Translations under genes and position numbers: made by a program
In this document: piece after piece, positions 42,670-51,850 of the stretch
Position numbering within the stretch: the first letter of the stretch is position 1
How the letters are laid out: the number at the start of each line of letters is the position of its first letter
Notes under the pieces: generated by a model
What the model was told of the DNA's origin: nothing
Database searches by the model: none
What the model saw: the letters and a program-made list of their open reading frames with translations, nothing else
Assembly: GCF_963378085.1 (NCBI RefSeq)
Contig: NZ_OY726395.1
Span: 2,480,001 to 2,544,000 of the forward strand
DNA: 64,000 nt
Reading direction: 5' to 3'
Origin: Mycolicibacterium sp. MU0050
GTDB taxonomy: Bacteria > Actinomycetota > Actinomycetes > Mycobacteriales > Mycobacteriaceae

Positions 42670-43815
42670 GTGCCTGTCGATCGACTCCTACCCAGTGACG
42701 AAGCGCGCGACCTGATCGCCCTGGCCCGCGACATCGCGGACAAGACCCTGTTGCCGCGCGTCGACGAGTGTGAACGCGACGAGACCTACCCCGACGGGGT
42801 GTTCGCCACCCTCGGGGAGGCCGGGCTGCTGAGCCTGCCGTACCCGGAGGAATGGGGCGGCGGTGGCCAGCCCTACGAGGTGTACCTGCAGGTGCTGGAG
42901 GAGATCGCGGCACGCTGGGCCGCCGTTGCGGTCGCGGTCAGCGTGCACAGCCTGTCCTGTCATCCGCTGATGGCCTTCGGTACCGATCAGCAGAAGTCCG
43001 AGTGGCTCCCGGAGATGTTGGGCGGCAACACCATCGGTGCCTACAGCCTGTCCGAACCCCAGGCCGGCTCGGACGCGGCCGCGCTGACCTGCAAGGCGGT
43101 GGCCGCCGACGACGGATACCGGATCACCGGCGAGAAGGCCTGGATCACCCACGGCGGGATCGCGGACTTCTACAACCTGTTCGCGCGCACCGGCACCGGC
43201 TCCCAGGGCATCTCCTGCTTCCTGGTGCCGGGCACCGCGGACGGGCTCACCTTCGGCAAGCCCGAGGAGAAGATGGGCCTGCACGCCGTCCCCACCACGG
43301 CCGCCCACTACGACAATGTCCCGATCCCCGCCGAGCGACGCATCGGCGACGAGGGACAGGGCCTGCAGATCGCCTTCAGCGCACTGGATTCGGGCCGGCT
43401 GGGTATCGCCGCGGTGGCGGTCGGACTCGCCCAGGCCGCTCTCGACGACGCCGTAGCCTACAGCCAGGAGCGAAGCACCTTCGGGCGCAAGATCATCGAC
43501 CACCAGGGCCTCGGTTTCGTGCTGGCCGACATGGCCGCGGCGGTGGACTCCGCCCGCGCCACCTATCTGGACGCGGCGCGGCGCCGCGATGCCGGGCTGC
43601 CGTACTCGCGTAACGCCTCGGTGGCCAAGCTGGTCGCCACCGATGCCGCGATGAAGGTCACCACCGACGCGGTTCAGGTCCTCGGCGGTGTCGGCTACAC
43701 CCGGGACTACCGGGTGGAGCGGTACATGCGGGAGGCCAAGATCATGCAGATCTTCGAGGGCACCAACCAGATTCAGCGGCTGGTCATCAGCCGGGACCTG
43801 GCCAAAGGGCGCTGA
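42670..43815 (+). CDS. Acyl-CoA dehydrogenase
   Basis: 381 residues from a GTG with AGAGGAA upstream. FAD-binding motifs are plain: YSLSEPQAGSDAAAL and KAWITHGGIADFY in the beta domain, RSTFGRKIIDHQGLGF and QVLGGVGYTRDYRVERYMREAKIMQIFEGTNQIQRL in the C-terminal helical domain. The catalytic Glu is in IFEGTN. It introduces the alpha-beta double bond into an acyl-CoA, passing electrons to ETF. Short- or branched-chain specificity is likely from similarity to SCAD-type sequences but not certain. Controlled by the adjacent TetR. Confidence 0.95.
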   Translation: MPVDRLLPSDEARDLIALARDIADKTLLPRVDECERDETYPDGVFATLGEAGLLSLPYPEEWGGGGQPYEVYLQVLEEIAARWAAVAVAVSVHSLSCHPLMAFGTDQQKSEWLPEMLGGNTIGAYSLSEPQAGSDAAALTCKAVAADDGYRITGEKAWITHGGIADFYNLFARTGTGSQGISCFLVPGTADGLTFGKPEEKMGLHAVPTTAAHYDNVPIPAERRIGDEGQGLQIAFSALDSGRLGIAAVAVGLAQAALDDAVAYSQERSTFGRKIIDHQGLGFVLADMAAAVDSARATYLDAARRRDAGLPYSRNASVAKLVATDAAMKVTTDAVQVLGGVGYTRDYRVERYMREAKIMQIFEGTNQIQRLVISRDLAKGR

Positions 43816-43833
43816 GCGCGGCGGCGTGACCCG

Positions 43834-44397
43834 CTAGACGCCCGTCCACGCGTCGTCGAGTCGCGCCGCGACGTCGATGATCTGCGCCTGCTGCGATGCG
43901 GGTGCATCGATCTGGTCGGCCACGTGCTGCGCGATGAAGCGCCGGATCTCGCCGTCCACGCCGCCGATGATCCGGACGATCTCGCCGCGGATCGACTCCG
44001 AGGACACGTGCACGCTGATGTTGGAGGGGCGCGGTTTGGCCACGTCGATGATCAGCAGCAGCGGTTTGGCGGCGCGGGCGGTGGCGCGCAACGCCACCTC
44101 CCCGTCGACCTTGAACCGGGGCTTGTCCAGCCGCAGATCGACGACCAGGTCGATCTCCAACGGAATCCGGATGTCGAAGGTGATGGTGTCGCCGAGCACC
44201 CGGGTGGCCTGGGGTTCCCGGATCTGCACCTTGGCGCTGACCCGCGCGATGCGACCCGGCCCCTGCGCCAAGGGCCCCATCTCGAACTGATCCCCGGCAA
44301 TGGCCCCGAAGGCGGCCGCGACGCGCTCCTCCGTCACGGCGACCTCGAAGAATTCACGTCCCCACTGCTCGTAGGTGACGTAATCGTGCGTGTCCAT
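43834..44397 (-). CDS. Conserved-looking hypothetical protein
   Basis: 187 residues, not recognised. The sequence is well formed: a helical N-terminus (WGREFFEVAVTEERVAAAFGAIAGDQFEMGPLAQGP), a long run of alternating hydrophobic strands (ITFDIRIPLEIDLVVDLRLDKPRFKVDGEVALRATARAAKPLLLIID) and a helical end (EIRRFIAQHVADQI). This is compatible with a beta-rich lipid- or hydrophobic-ligand-binding domain; no signal peptide or membrane segment is present. CTGT-A-ACAG (44402-44410), just upstream of the ATG, may be a control site. Codon use is normal for the window. Confidence 0.65.
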   Translation of the reverse strand: MDTHDYVTYEQWGREFFEVAVTEERVAAAFGAIAGDQFEMGPLAQGPGRIARVSAKVQIREPQATRVLGDTITFDIRIPLEIDLVVDLRLDKPRFKVDGEVALRATARAAKPLLLIIDVAKPRPSNISVHVSSESIRGEIVRIIGGVDGEIRRFIAQHVADQIDAPASQQAQIIDVAARLDDAWTGV

Positions 44398-44598
44398 AGT
44401 CCTGTAACAGTCTCACGTTCGTCCTCGGCGCCCACACAGCACGCGCCGAATCGCCTGCTGGCAACCGTCCCGACGCCCTAGCCCCCGCCGCGGGCGAGGC
44501 GTGCTCCTTCCTGAGTATGGTTACGAACTTCGGCGCCACGCCGGACCTGACGACGCCGGGATGCGTCGGGGCGGCGCCGAGAAAGCGAAAGGTGATCG

Positions 44599-45027
44599 AT
44601 GCCCGAGTCCTCGTCGACCCCGACGGCCGGCCCGTTCTCGATGCCCCTGCGGGTGCGCTACGTGGAGTGCGACATGCAGGGCCGCGTCTACAACGCGCAC
44701 TACCTGACCTGGGTGGACATGGCGCACACCGAGGCGATCGACGAACTTTTCGGCGGGTACCGCGAGATCGTGGCCGCCGGCGTCGACCTGGTGGTGGCCG
44801 CCGCGGATCTGCAGTTTCGCGCCCCCGCCCACTTCGACGACCGCCTCCAGGTGCACACCACCATCCACGCGCCGGGACACACGTCGCTGCGCAGCGACTT
44901 CACGATCGCGCGCGACGAGACGGTGCTGGCCGAATGCCGCATGGTCCACGTCTGCGTCGACGCCACGACCTACGAGAAGCAGCCGTGGCCGGCCTGGCTG
45001 CGCGCCAAACTACCTGGCACCGGCTGA
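44599..45027 (+). CDS. Hotdog-fold acyl-CoA thioesterase (4HBT type)
   Basis: 142 residues, ATG with GAAAGGTG upstream. The motif VRYVECDMQGRVYNAHYLTWVDMA carries the 4-hydroxybenzoyl-CoA thioesterase/YbgC signature with the active Asp (E-x-D-x-x-G). The beta-sheet core ADLQFRAPAHFDDRLQVHTTI and RSDFTIARDETVLAECRMVHVCVD complete the fold. It hydrolyses an acyl-CoA; chain length unknown. The end overlaps the remnant of an opposite-strand dehydrogenase gene. Confidence 0.87.
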   Translation: MPESSSTPTAGPFSMPLRVRYVECDMQGRVYNAHYLTWVDMAHTEAIDELFGGYREIVAAGVDLVVAAADLQFRAPAHFDDRLQVHTTIHAPGHTSLRSDFTIARDETVLAECRMVHVCVDATTYEKQPWPAWLRAKLPGTG

Positions 45028-45150
45028 GTTCCGGTCCGGCCAGTCGCCGATCGCGGCCACGGCGTCGGGGAAGAAGGTCCGGTATTGCCGGTCGGTGACA
45101 TAGCCGATGTGCGGGGTGGCCGCCCGCCGTGCATATTTGGTACCGACGGG
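45010..45150 (-). pseudogene. Remnant of a D-2-hydroxyacid dehydrogenase (C-terminal piece)
   Basis: Reading leftwards to a TAG at 45010, about 43 codons give R-R-A-A-T-P-H-I-G-Y-V-T-D-R-Q-Y-R-T-F-F-P-D-A-V-A-A-I-G-D-W. The TPHIGY box, including the catalytic His, and the following helix are the hallmark C-terminus of D-isomer-specific 2-hydroxyacid dehydrogenases. The remaining 260 or so residues are absent: upstream lies the promoter of an MFS gene. The piece also overlaps the end of the thioesterase gene by 18 bp. It must be a relic left by a deletion or insertion. Confidence 0.6.
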
Positions 45151-45181
45151 TACCCGCCGTCGGCGCCCCCGTGGTGCCCGC

Positions 45182-45187
45182 GATAAT
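45182..45187 (+). promoter_or_regulatory. -10 box of a probably leaderless MFS transcript
   Basis: GATAAT lies 7 nt before the GTG at 45195, and no purine-rich ribosome site is present. In mycobacteria this spacing is usual for mRNAs whose first base is the start codon. It supports 45195 over the in-frame ATG at 45129, which lies inside the dehydrogenase remnant. Confidence 0.5.
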
Positions 45188-45194
45188 CGACGTC

Positions 45195-46643
45195 GTGTCC
45201 AGGACCCGAGAACGCCCCCGCCCCGGCGTCCTGGTCCTCTCACTGAGCGTGGTGGCGTTGACCGTGGCGCTGCTGCAGACCGCGGTGGTCCCGGTGCTCG
45301 GCGTGATGGCCGAGCAGCTCGGCGTCTCGTCGTTGGCGGTGAGCTGGGCGGTGACGGCGAACCTGCTCGCCGCGGCGGCCAGCACCCCGCTGATCGGGCG
45401 CCTCGCCGACCTCTACAACAAGAAGTACGTGCTGCTGGGTGTGCTGCTGGTGGTGCTGGCCGGATCGGTCCTCGCCGCGGTGACCAGCTCGCTGCCGCTG
45501 CTGATCGTGGCCCGGGTGCTGCAGGGCGCCTCCTTCGCGCTGTACCCGATCTGCGTGGCGATCCTGCGGGCCGAACTGCAGTCGCGGCAGGTGGTCCGCG
45601 CGTTGGCGGTGCTCTCCGGCATGCTCGGTTTCGGCGGCGGCGTGGGCCTGGTGGTCACCGGTGTGCTGATGAACGGGTCCGCCGGTTATCACCGCGTCTT
45701 CTGGCTGACGACCGGCTTCACCGTGATGGTGATCGTCCTGGTGCTCGCCGTCGTCCCCTCGCGGCGCGGGACCGGCCAGGGCACCATCGACTGGGGCGGG
45801 GCCGTGGGGTTGGCCGTCGGCCTGACGGCCGTGCTGCTGGCCATCACCCAGGGCAACACCTGGGGCTGGTGGACCCCGGCGACGTCGGGTTGCCTGGGCG
45901 GGGGCCTGGTGGTGCTCGTGGCGTGGTGGTTCTGGGAGCGACGGCGTCCGCATCCGCTGGTGTCCACGGCCATGCTGACCCGCCCGACGATGCTGCTGAC
46001 CAACGTCGCCACGGTCTTCGTGGGCATGGGGCTGTACTTCGGCTTCCTGGGCCTGACCCTGTTCGTGCAGATGCCCCGCGAGGTCACCGGCTACGGCTTT
46101 TCGGCGACGGTCCTGCAGTCCAGCGTGGTCTTCCTGCTGCCCGGCGCGCTGACCGGCTTCGTCACCGCGACCAGCAGCGGCTGGATGATCGACCGCTATG
46201 GACCCCGGCCGGTGCTGGTGACCGGCGCGGTCACCGGGGTCGTCGGATTCGTCGTGCTGGCGGTGGCGCATTCGGCGCCCTGGCAGGTGATCGTCGCCGG
46301 GGCGTTGACCAACGCCTACATCAGCCTGGCCTACGGCGCGTTGCCGGCGCTGGTGGTCGGCGAGGCGGGACCGGGCGAGACCGGGATCGCCACCGGCATC
46401 AACGCGATCGCCCGCACCGTGGGCAGCTCGATCGCGGCCGCCGTCGTCGCCGTGCTGCTGGCGCGCGTGGCCGCCGACACCGGACTGCCCACCGAGGAGG
46501 CGTTCGTCGTCATCTTCGTCGCCGGTGCCGGCACCGCGGCCCTGGCGACCGTCCTCATCGCCTTCTCACGGACCCGTCCCCGGCCCACCGAATCGGAGGC
46601 AGCGACGGTGGATTCTCGTGCGATGCAGCACGAATGGGGCTGA
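45195..46643 (+). CDS. MFS drug/metabolite exporter (DHA2-like)
   Basis: 482 residues from the GTG at 45195. Fourteen hydrophobic segments can be placed, as in the EmrB/QacA group. Motif A after TM2 reads LIGRLADLYNKKYVLL, a looser form of G-x-L-a-D-r-x-G-r-k. The TM5 stretch LGFGGGVGLVVTGVLM corresponds to antiporter motif C. The repeat SGWMIDRYGPRPVLV follows in the second half. Probable proton-driven export of a small hydrophobic compound; substrate unknown. Convergent with the thioesterase gene by one base between stops. Confidence 0.87.
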   Translation: MSRTRERPRPGVLVLSLSVVALTVALLQTAVVPVLGVMAEQLGVSSLAVSWAVTANLLAAAASTPLIGRLADLYNKKYVLLGVLLVVLAGSVLAAVTSSLPLLIVARVLQGASFALYPICVAILRAELQSRQVVRALAVLSGMLGFGGGVGLVVTGVLMNGSAGYHRVFWLTTGFTVMVIVLVLAVVPSRRGTGQGTIDWGGAVGLAVGLTAVLLAITQGNTWGWWTPATSGCLGGGLVVLVAWWFWERRRPHPLVSTAMLTRPTMLLTNVATVFVGMGLYFGFLGLTLFVQMPREVTGYGFSATVLQSSVVFLLPGALTGFVTATSSGWMIDRYGPRPVLVTGAVTGVVGFVVLAVAHSAPWQVIVAGALTNAYISLAYGALPALVVGEAGPGETGIATGINAIARTVGSSIAAAVVAVLLARVAADTGLPTEEAFVVIFVAGAGTAALATVLIAFSRTRPRPTESEAATVDSRAMQHEWG

Positions 46644-46644
46644 G

Positions 46645-47463
46645 CTAGACCGGCGGGTTCGGCTGCGCGGCCGCGCTGAAGTCGAGCGCAGCCGCCGGGT
46701 TGGCCAGCGCGGTCACCATGCCCGAACCGATCGGACCCATCTTGTCGAACAAGGTCGAGGTCCCCACCGACACCCCGTCGGCCGCCCAATGCGACTCGGC
46801 CCGCACGCCGATCCACTCGTCCACCGGAAGGCGCGTCAGGCCGACCGTGAGATCGCCGTTGATATAGCCGATTCCGTGGGTGCCGAGGTGGGTCACCAGG
46901 CTGGTGGCCTCGGCGACCACGGCGGCCCGAACGAACGGCGAATTCCGTTGCCCCTGCACCACATCGATGCTCTTGTCGACGAACCGGGTGCGCGAGGCAT
47001 TCTGATGGTCGCCGATGCGCTGCGTCCATCCCGTCCCGTCGCTGCCGGTGTGCGGCAACGCGTGGTCGTCGCCCGGGGCCAGGTTTTCGGGAAAGGCGAA
47101 CTCGGTGTCGGGCTGCCACTGTTCGCCCGGGGGCGGTGCGGAACGGCGGTAGAACACCAGACCGGCCTGCGCGACGACGACCTCGCCCTGCACGATGTCG
47201 CACTCGGCGTTGCGGATCCGGTGGCCGTCACGCACCAACCGGGTGCGGACGGTGGTCGCCACGTTGCGAGCGGCCTTGAACAGGTCCACCGTCAGCCGGG
47301 TGGGCTGGAACTCGGCCGAGCCGTAGTCCCGCTCCAGGCAGTGCGCGGCGAGTCCCACGACGGCGGGCCCGTTGAGCATGCCCTCACCCCAGCGGCTGGC
47401 GGCGTAGGGCGACGGTAGGAAACCGTCCGGCGAATCGGCGAAGTGGGCGGGGCGAACGGTCAC
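46645..47463 (-). CDS. Thioesterase-family protein (double hotdog, TesB-like)
   Basis: 272 residues, GTG start. Two hotdog halves: WGEGMLNGPAVVGLAAHCLERDYGSAEFQPTRLTVDLFKAARNVATTVRTRLVRDGHRIRNAECDIVQ is the N-terminal helix-strand unit of the acyl-CoA thioesterase-like (4HBT_3) family, and the second half ends VDEWIGVRAESHWAADGVSVGTSTLFDKMGPIGSGMVTALA. Asp in the second half (AADGVSVG) is a plausible active residue. It probably cleaves acyl-CoA. Divergent from the polyamine transporter operon; the 153-bp gap shows no obvious operator. Confidence 0.8.
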   Translation of the reverse strand: MTVRPAHFADSPDGFLPSPYAASRWGEGMLNGPAVVGLAAHCLERDYGSAEFQPTRLTVDLFKAARNVATTVRTRLVRDGHRIRNAECDIVQGEVVVAQAGLVFYRRSAPPPGEQWQPDTEFAFPENLAPGDDHALPHTGSDGTGWTQRIGDHQNASRTRFVDKSIDVVQGQRNSPFVRAAVVAEATSLVTHLGTHGIGYINGDLTVGLTRLPVDEWIGVRAESHWAADGVSVGTSTLFDKMGPIGSGMVTALANPAAALDFSAAAQPNPPV

Positions 47464-47616
47464 CCGGGCATCCTCGCACAGCCCCGAACTCGTCGGCGGC
47501 TGCCCCGGTAGGCAACAGATTCCATCGAAAAGATGAGAAATAGGGACGGAATCGGTTGCGAGGACCCTGCTGATGGGTGAAGGTTAAGCGACACGTCGAC
47601 GCCACCGGCCCCGGGC

Positions 47617-48855
47617 GTGCTCGAGACAGCTGGAAGACGAGGAGGCGTTGCCCTGACGAAGACCGGCACCGAGCCCACCGCACCGCAGACCGACTCCGGC
47701 ACCAGCACCGCCGGCGGTCCGGTGATCGAGATCGATCACGTGGTCAAGCGCTTCGACGACTACGTGGCCGTCGACGACGCCGACTTCGCCATCGGGGCCG
47801 GCGAATTCTTCTCCATGCTCGGGCCGTCGGGCTGCGGCAAGACCACCACGCTGCGGATGATCGCCGGATTCGAGACGCCGACCACGGGCGCGATCCGGCT
47901 CGAGGGTCGCGATGTCTCCCGCATGCCGCCGCACAAACGCAACGTGAACACCGTCTTTCAGCACTACGCGCTGTTCCCGCACATGACGGTGTGGGACAAC
48001 GTCGCCTACGGGCCGCGCAGCCAGAAGCTGGACAAGCGCAAAGGCAAAGGTGAGGTCCAACGGCGGGTCGACGAGCTGCTCGAGGTGGTCCGGCTGACCG
48101 ACTTCGCGCGCCGCCGACCCGGGCAGCTCTCCGGCGGTCAGCAGCAGCGCGTCGCGCTGGCCCGGGCGTTGGTCAACTACCCCAGCGCCCTGCTGCTCGA
48201 CGAACCGCTGGGCGCACTCGACCTCAAACTGCGCCACGTCATGCAGTTCGAGCTCAAGCGCATTCAGCGCGAACTCGGCATCACCTTCGTCTACGTGACG
48301 CACGATCAGGAGGAAGCGCTCACCATGAGCGACCGGATCGCCGTGATGAACGCCGGTCGGGTGGAGCAGATCGGCAGCCCCACCGAGATCTACGACCGGC
48401 CCGCGACCGTGTTCGTCGCCGGGTTCATCGGGCAGGCCAACCTGTGGCACGGCCGCCAGACCGGGCGGGTCAACCGCGACTTCGTCGAGATCGAGGTGCT
48501 CGGCACCAGACTGGCCGCCACGCCCGGCGACACCACCATCGAAAGCGGTGGCCACGCCACCCTGATGGTCCGCCCGGAACGCGTGCGGGTGTCCATGGAA
48601 CCGCCCACCGGGGAACTGGTTTCGGTGCCGGCGACCGTCACCGACCTGACCTTCCAGGGGCCGGTGCTGCGGCTGTCGCTGGCCGGGGCCGACGGCTCGC
48701 CCATCGTCGCGCATGTGGGTGCCGAACAGCAGCTGCCCATGCTGCGTCCCGGCGACCAGGTGTACGTGGCGTGGTCTCCCGAGGCATCACTGGTGCTACC
48801 GGCCGCCGACATACCGACCACCGAGGATCTCGAGGAGATGCTCGGTGATTCCTGA
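47617..48855 (+). CDS. potA: Polyamine ABC transporter ATPase (PotA-like)
   Basis: 412 residues if the GTG at 47617 is used. A perfect GAGGAGG at 47639-47645 lies inside that frame, with CTG at 47653 exactly 7 nt later, so a rare CTG start giving 400 residues is quite possible. Walker A GPSGCGKT (69-76), Q-loop FQHYALFP, signature LSGGQQQR, Walker B ALLLDEP, and H-loop VTHDQEEA are intact. The C-terminal TOBE domain ([16 protein letters not shown]) is typical of spermidine/putrescine importers. First gene of the A-D-B-C operon, 33 bp ahead of potD. Confidence 0.92.
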   Translation: MLETAGRRGGVALTKTGTEPTAPQTDSGTSTAGGPVIEIDHVVKRFDDYVAVDDADFAIGAGEFFSMLGPSGCGKTTTLRMIAGFETPTTGAIRLEGRDVSRMPPHKRNVNTVFQHYALFPHMTVWDNVAYGPRSQKLDKRKGKGEVQRRVDELLEVVRLTDFARRRPGQLSGGQQQRVALARALVNYPSALLLDEPLGALDLKLRHVMQFELKRIQRELGITFVYVTHDQEEALTMSDRIAVMNAGRVEQIGSPTEIYDRPATVFVAGFIGQANLWHGRQTGRVNRDFVEIEVLGTRLAATPGDTTIESGGHATLMVRPERVRVSMEPPTGELVSVPATVTDLTFQGPVLRLSLAGADGSPIVAHVGAEQQLPMLRPGDQVYVAWSPEASLVLPAADIPTTEDLEEMLGDS

Positions 48856-48887
48856 CCCCCAACCCCCGACGAAAGGCGTACGCGGCC

Positions 48888-50087
48888 ATGTCCCCCACCC
48901 CCAATGACATCGACCCGCGCCGGCTGACCCAGTTCGCCACCAACCGCGCCTCGCGGCGCCGGTTCCTCGGCGGCAGCGCGGCGGCCGCGGCGGCGATGGT
49001 GCTCGGGCCGTCGTTCCTGGCCGCGTGCGGCTCCGACGGCGGGTCCGGCAGCCCGGCCAGCGCACCCCCGGACGACGGCTCACCGGCGACCGGCACGCTG
49101 CGCATCTCCAACTGGCCCTACTACATGGCCGACGGGTTCATCGCGGCGTTCCAGACCGCGAGCGGGCTGACCGTCGACTACCGGGAAGACTTCAACGACA
49201 ACGAGGAATGGTTCGCGAAGTTCAAGGAGCCGCTGTCGCGTCAACAGGACATCGGCGCCGACCTGGTGATCCCCAGCGAGTTCATGGCGGCCCGGCTGAT
49301 GGGGCTGAACTGGCTCAACGAGATCAGTGACGAACGGGTGCCGAACAAGAAGAATCTGCGCACCGATCTGGCGGACGCGTCCATCGATCCGGGACGTAAG
49401 TTCACGGCGCCCTACATGTCCGGAATGGTGGGCATCGCCTACAACAAGGCCGCCACCGGACGGCCGATCACCACGCTGGACGACCTGTGGGATCCCGCCT
49501 TCCGGGGCCGGGTCAGCCTGCTCTCGGACATGCAGGACGGGCTGGGACTGGTGCTGCTGTCGCAGGGTAGCTCGCTGGCGGATCCGAATATCGAGTCCAT
49601 CCAGAAGGCTGTCGACCTCATCCGGGAACACAAGGACAGCGGGCAGATCCGTCGGTTCACCGGCAACGACTACGGCGACGACCTCGCCACCGGCAACGTC
49701 GTGATCGCCCAGGCGTATTCGGGCGACGTGGTGCAACTGCAGGCCGACAATCCAGATCTGGAGTTCGTGGTCCCCGAAGCGGGCGGCACCTGGTTCATCG
49801 ACAACCAGGTGATCCCCTACACCACGCAGAACCAGAAGGGCGCCGAGGCCTGGATCGACTACGTCTACGACCGGCCCAACTACGCGAAACTGGTTGTGGC
49901 CACGCAGTTTGTCCCCGTCTTGTCCGACATGACCGACGAACTGGCCAAGCTCGACCCCGCGGTGGCGGCCAACCCCCTGGTCAATCCGCAACCGGACGTG
50001 CTGGCCAAACTGCATTCCTGGCCGGCGCTCAGCGACGAGCAGACCCAAGAGTTCAACGCCGCCTACGCCTCGGTCACCGGCGGCTGA
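48888..50087 (+). CDS. potD: Polyamine ABC transporter substrate-binding lipoprotein (PotD-like)
   Basis: 399 residues. The N-terminus has a Tat motif RRRFLGG and a lipobox LAAC (Cys at about 47), so it is exported folded and lipid-anchored. A low-complexity linker (GSDGGSGSPASAPPDDGSP) precedes the binding domain LRISNWPYYMADGFIAAFQTASGLTVDYREDFNDNEEWFAKF, which matches PotD/PotF-type type II binding proteins; MVGIAYNKAATG and DNQVIPYTTQNQKGAEAWIDYV are further family blocks. Binds spermidine, putrescine or a similar cation. Confidence 0.93.
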   Translation: MSPTPNDIDPRRLTQFATNRASRRRFLGGSAAAAAAMVLGPSFLAACGSDGGSGSPASAPPDDGSPATGTLRISNWPYYMADGFIAAFQTASGLTVDYREDFNDNEEWFAKFKEPLSRQQDIGADLVIPSEFMAARLMGLNWLNEISDERVPNKKNLRTDLADASIDPGRKFTAPYMSGMVGIAYNKAATGRPITTLDDLWDPAFRGRVSLLSDMQDGLGLVLLSQGSSLADPNIESIQKAVDLIREHKDSGQIRRFTGNDYGDDLATGNVVIAQAYSGDVVQLQADNPDLEFVVPEAGGTWFIDNQVIPYTTQNQKGAEAWIDYVYDRPNYAKLVVATQFVPVLSDMTDELAKLDPAVAANPLVNPQPDVLAKLHSWPALSDEQTQEFNAAYASVTGG

Positions 50088-50110
50088 CGCGCATGACGGT
50101 GGGTCCCTAG

Positions 50111-50986
50111 ATGGCCGGCGTCGCCACCAGCGGCAGGCAGCGCAGCAAGGTCGCGCCCTACCTGATGATCTTGCCCGCGCTCGCCTACCTGGCGATCTTC
50201 TTCGTGATCCCGTTCTGGTCACTGTTCCGGACGTCGCTGTCCACCTCGGGCGGCTCGGTGTACCTGCCCACGCTCAGCTTCGCCTGGGACTTCGGCAACT
50301 ACGCCGAGGCGTTCACCACCTATCAGGATCAGATCCTCCGGTCGCTGGGCTATGCGCTGACCGCAACCGTTGTGTGCCTGCTGATTTCGTATCCGCTGGC
50401 CTACGTCATCGCATTCAAGTCGGGTCGGTACAAGAGCCTGCTGCTGGGCCTGGTGATCCTGCCGTTCTTCGTGACATTCCTGATCCGGACATTGGCCTGG
50501 AAAACCATTCTGGCCGACGACGGCTTTGTGGTGAGCGCGCTCGGCGCCATCGGGATGCTGCCGGCCGAGGGGCGCCTGCTGTCGACCAGTTGGGCGGTGA
50601 TCGGCGGGCTGATCTACAACTGGGTGATCTTCATGATCCTGCCGCTGTACGTGAGTCTGGAGAAGATCGACCCCCGGATGCTGGAGGCCTCGCGCGACCT
50701 GTATTCGTCCAGCTTCCGGGCCTTCCGCAAGGTGATCCTGCCGTTGTCGATGCCGGGCGTGATCGCCGGCAGCATGCTGGTGTTCATCCCGGCGGTGGGC
50801 GACTTCATCAACGCCGACTACCTGGGCAGCACCCAGACCACCATGATCGGCAACGTCATCCAGAAACAGTTCCTGGTGGTCAAGGACTACCCGGCGGCGG
50901 CCGCCCTGAGTTTCATGCTGATGGCGCTCATTCTGGCCGGAGTGCTCTCGTACACAAAGGCTTTGGGCACGGAGGATCTGGTATGA
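50111..50986 (+). CDS. potB: Polyamine ABC transporter permease (PotB-like)
   Basis: 291 residues with six membrane helices, first at about 18-38. The EAA loop that docks with the ATPase is present as LEASRDLYSSSFRAFRKVILPLSMPGVIAG. The PotB-typical FWSLFRTSLS and FVTFLIRTLAWKTIL segments follow the first and third helices. The stop overlaps the ATG of the second permease gene (ATGA). Together with PotC it forms the transmembrane channel. Confidence 0.93.
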   Translation: MAGVATSGRQRSKVAPYLMILPALAYLAIFFVIPFWSLFRTSLSTSGGSVYLPTLSFAWDFGNYAEAFTTYQDQILRSLGYALTATVVCLLISYPLAYVIAFKSGRYKSLLLGLVILPFFVTFLIRTLAWKTILADDGFVVSALGAIGMLPAEGRLLSTSWAVIGGLIYNWVIFMILPLYVSLEKIDPRMLEASRDLYSSSFRAFRKVILPLSMPGVIAGSMLVFIPAVGDFINADYLGSTQTTMIGNVIQKQFLVVKDYPAAAALSFMLMALILAGVLSYTKALGTEDLV

Positions 50987-51849
50987 GCATCATGATCGCC
51001 GGGACCGGGCCCGACACTGGACCGGCGGAATCGACGGCGCGGGTCCGGTCGCGACGCATCCTCAGCAGCGGCAAGGTGGGCGATTTCGTCCTGCGGGCCA
51101 TCGCCGCGCTGGTGATGCTCTACATCTTCCTGCCGATCTTCGTGATCGTGCTGTTCTCGTTCAACAAGCCGGTGGGCAAGTTCAACTACACCTGGCAGGG
51201 CTTCACGCTGGAGAACTGGGCGGACCCGTTCAAGTATCCGGGGTTGACCAAGGCGCTGCAGATGAGCCTGGCGGTGGCCGGCGTGTCCACCGCGATCGCG
51301 CTGGTGCTCGGCACCCTGCTGGCGGTCGCCCTGGTGCGGCAGCGGTTCCGGGGCAGCAAGGGGGTGGAGGCGTTCCTGGTGCTGCCGCTGACCGCGCCGG
51401 AAGTGGTGCTGGGCGCCTCGCTGCTGACCCTGTTCCTGGACCTGGGCTGGGCCAGCGGGTTCACCACGATCGTCATCGCCCACGTCGCCTTTCAGATCAG
51501 CTTCATCGCGCTGACCGTGCGGGCCCGAGTCCGCGGATTCGACTGGACGCTGGAGGACGCGTCGCTGGATCTGGGTGCCGGGCCGCTGCGCACCTTCATG
51601 AAAGTGACGCTGCCGCTGATAGTTCCGGGCATCGTCGCCGCGGCCATGCTGTCCTTCGCGCTGTCACTCGACGACTTCATCATCACGTTCTTCGTCAGCG
51701 GTTCGACGGTCACCTACCCGCTGTATGTCCACGCCGCGACCAAATCCGCGGTGCCACCGCAGATCGACGTGCTGGCCACGGTGATCCTGGTGGTCAGCCT
51801 GGTGTTGCTGGCCCTGGGCACGCTGTACCGCCGCAAACGCGACATCTGA
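50983..51849 (+). CDS. potC: Polyamine ABC transporter permease (PotC-like)
   Basis: 288 residues beginning at the ATG overlapping potB. Six helices; the N-terminal segment LVMLYIFLPIFVIVLFSFNKP is the PotC hallmark. EAA loop LEDASLDLGAGPLRTFMKVTLPLIVPGIVAA is intact. FALSLDDFIITFFVSG is a highly conserved PotC stretch. Last gene of the operon; its stop is one base from the stop of the convergent NTF2-like gene. Confidence 0.93.
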   Translation: MSIMIAGTGPDTGPAESTARVRSRRILSSGKVGDFVLRAIAALVMLYIFLPIFVIVLFSFNKPVGKFNYTWQGFTLENWADPFKYPGLTKALQMSLAVAGVSTAIALVLGTLLAVALVRQRFRGSKGVEAFLVLPLTAPEVVLGASLLTLFLDLGWASGFTTIVIAHVAFQISFIALTVRARVRGFDWTLEDASLDLGAGPLRTFMKVTLPLIVPGIVAAAMLSFALSLDDFIITFFVSGSTVTYPLYVHAATKSAVPPQIDVLATVILVVSLVLLALGTLYRRKRDI

Positions 51850-51850
51850 C

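Noticed and set aside
45107..46648. Plus-strand frame of 513 codons overlapping the MFS gene
   Set aside because: Out of frame with the fourteen-helix carrier; translation is Arg/Gly-rich and not membrane-like.
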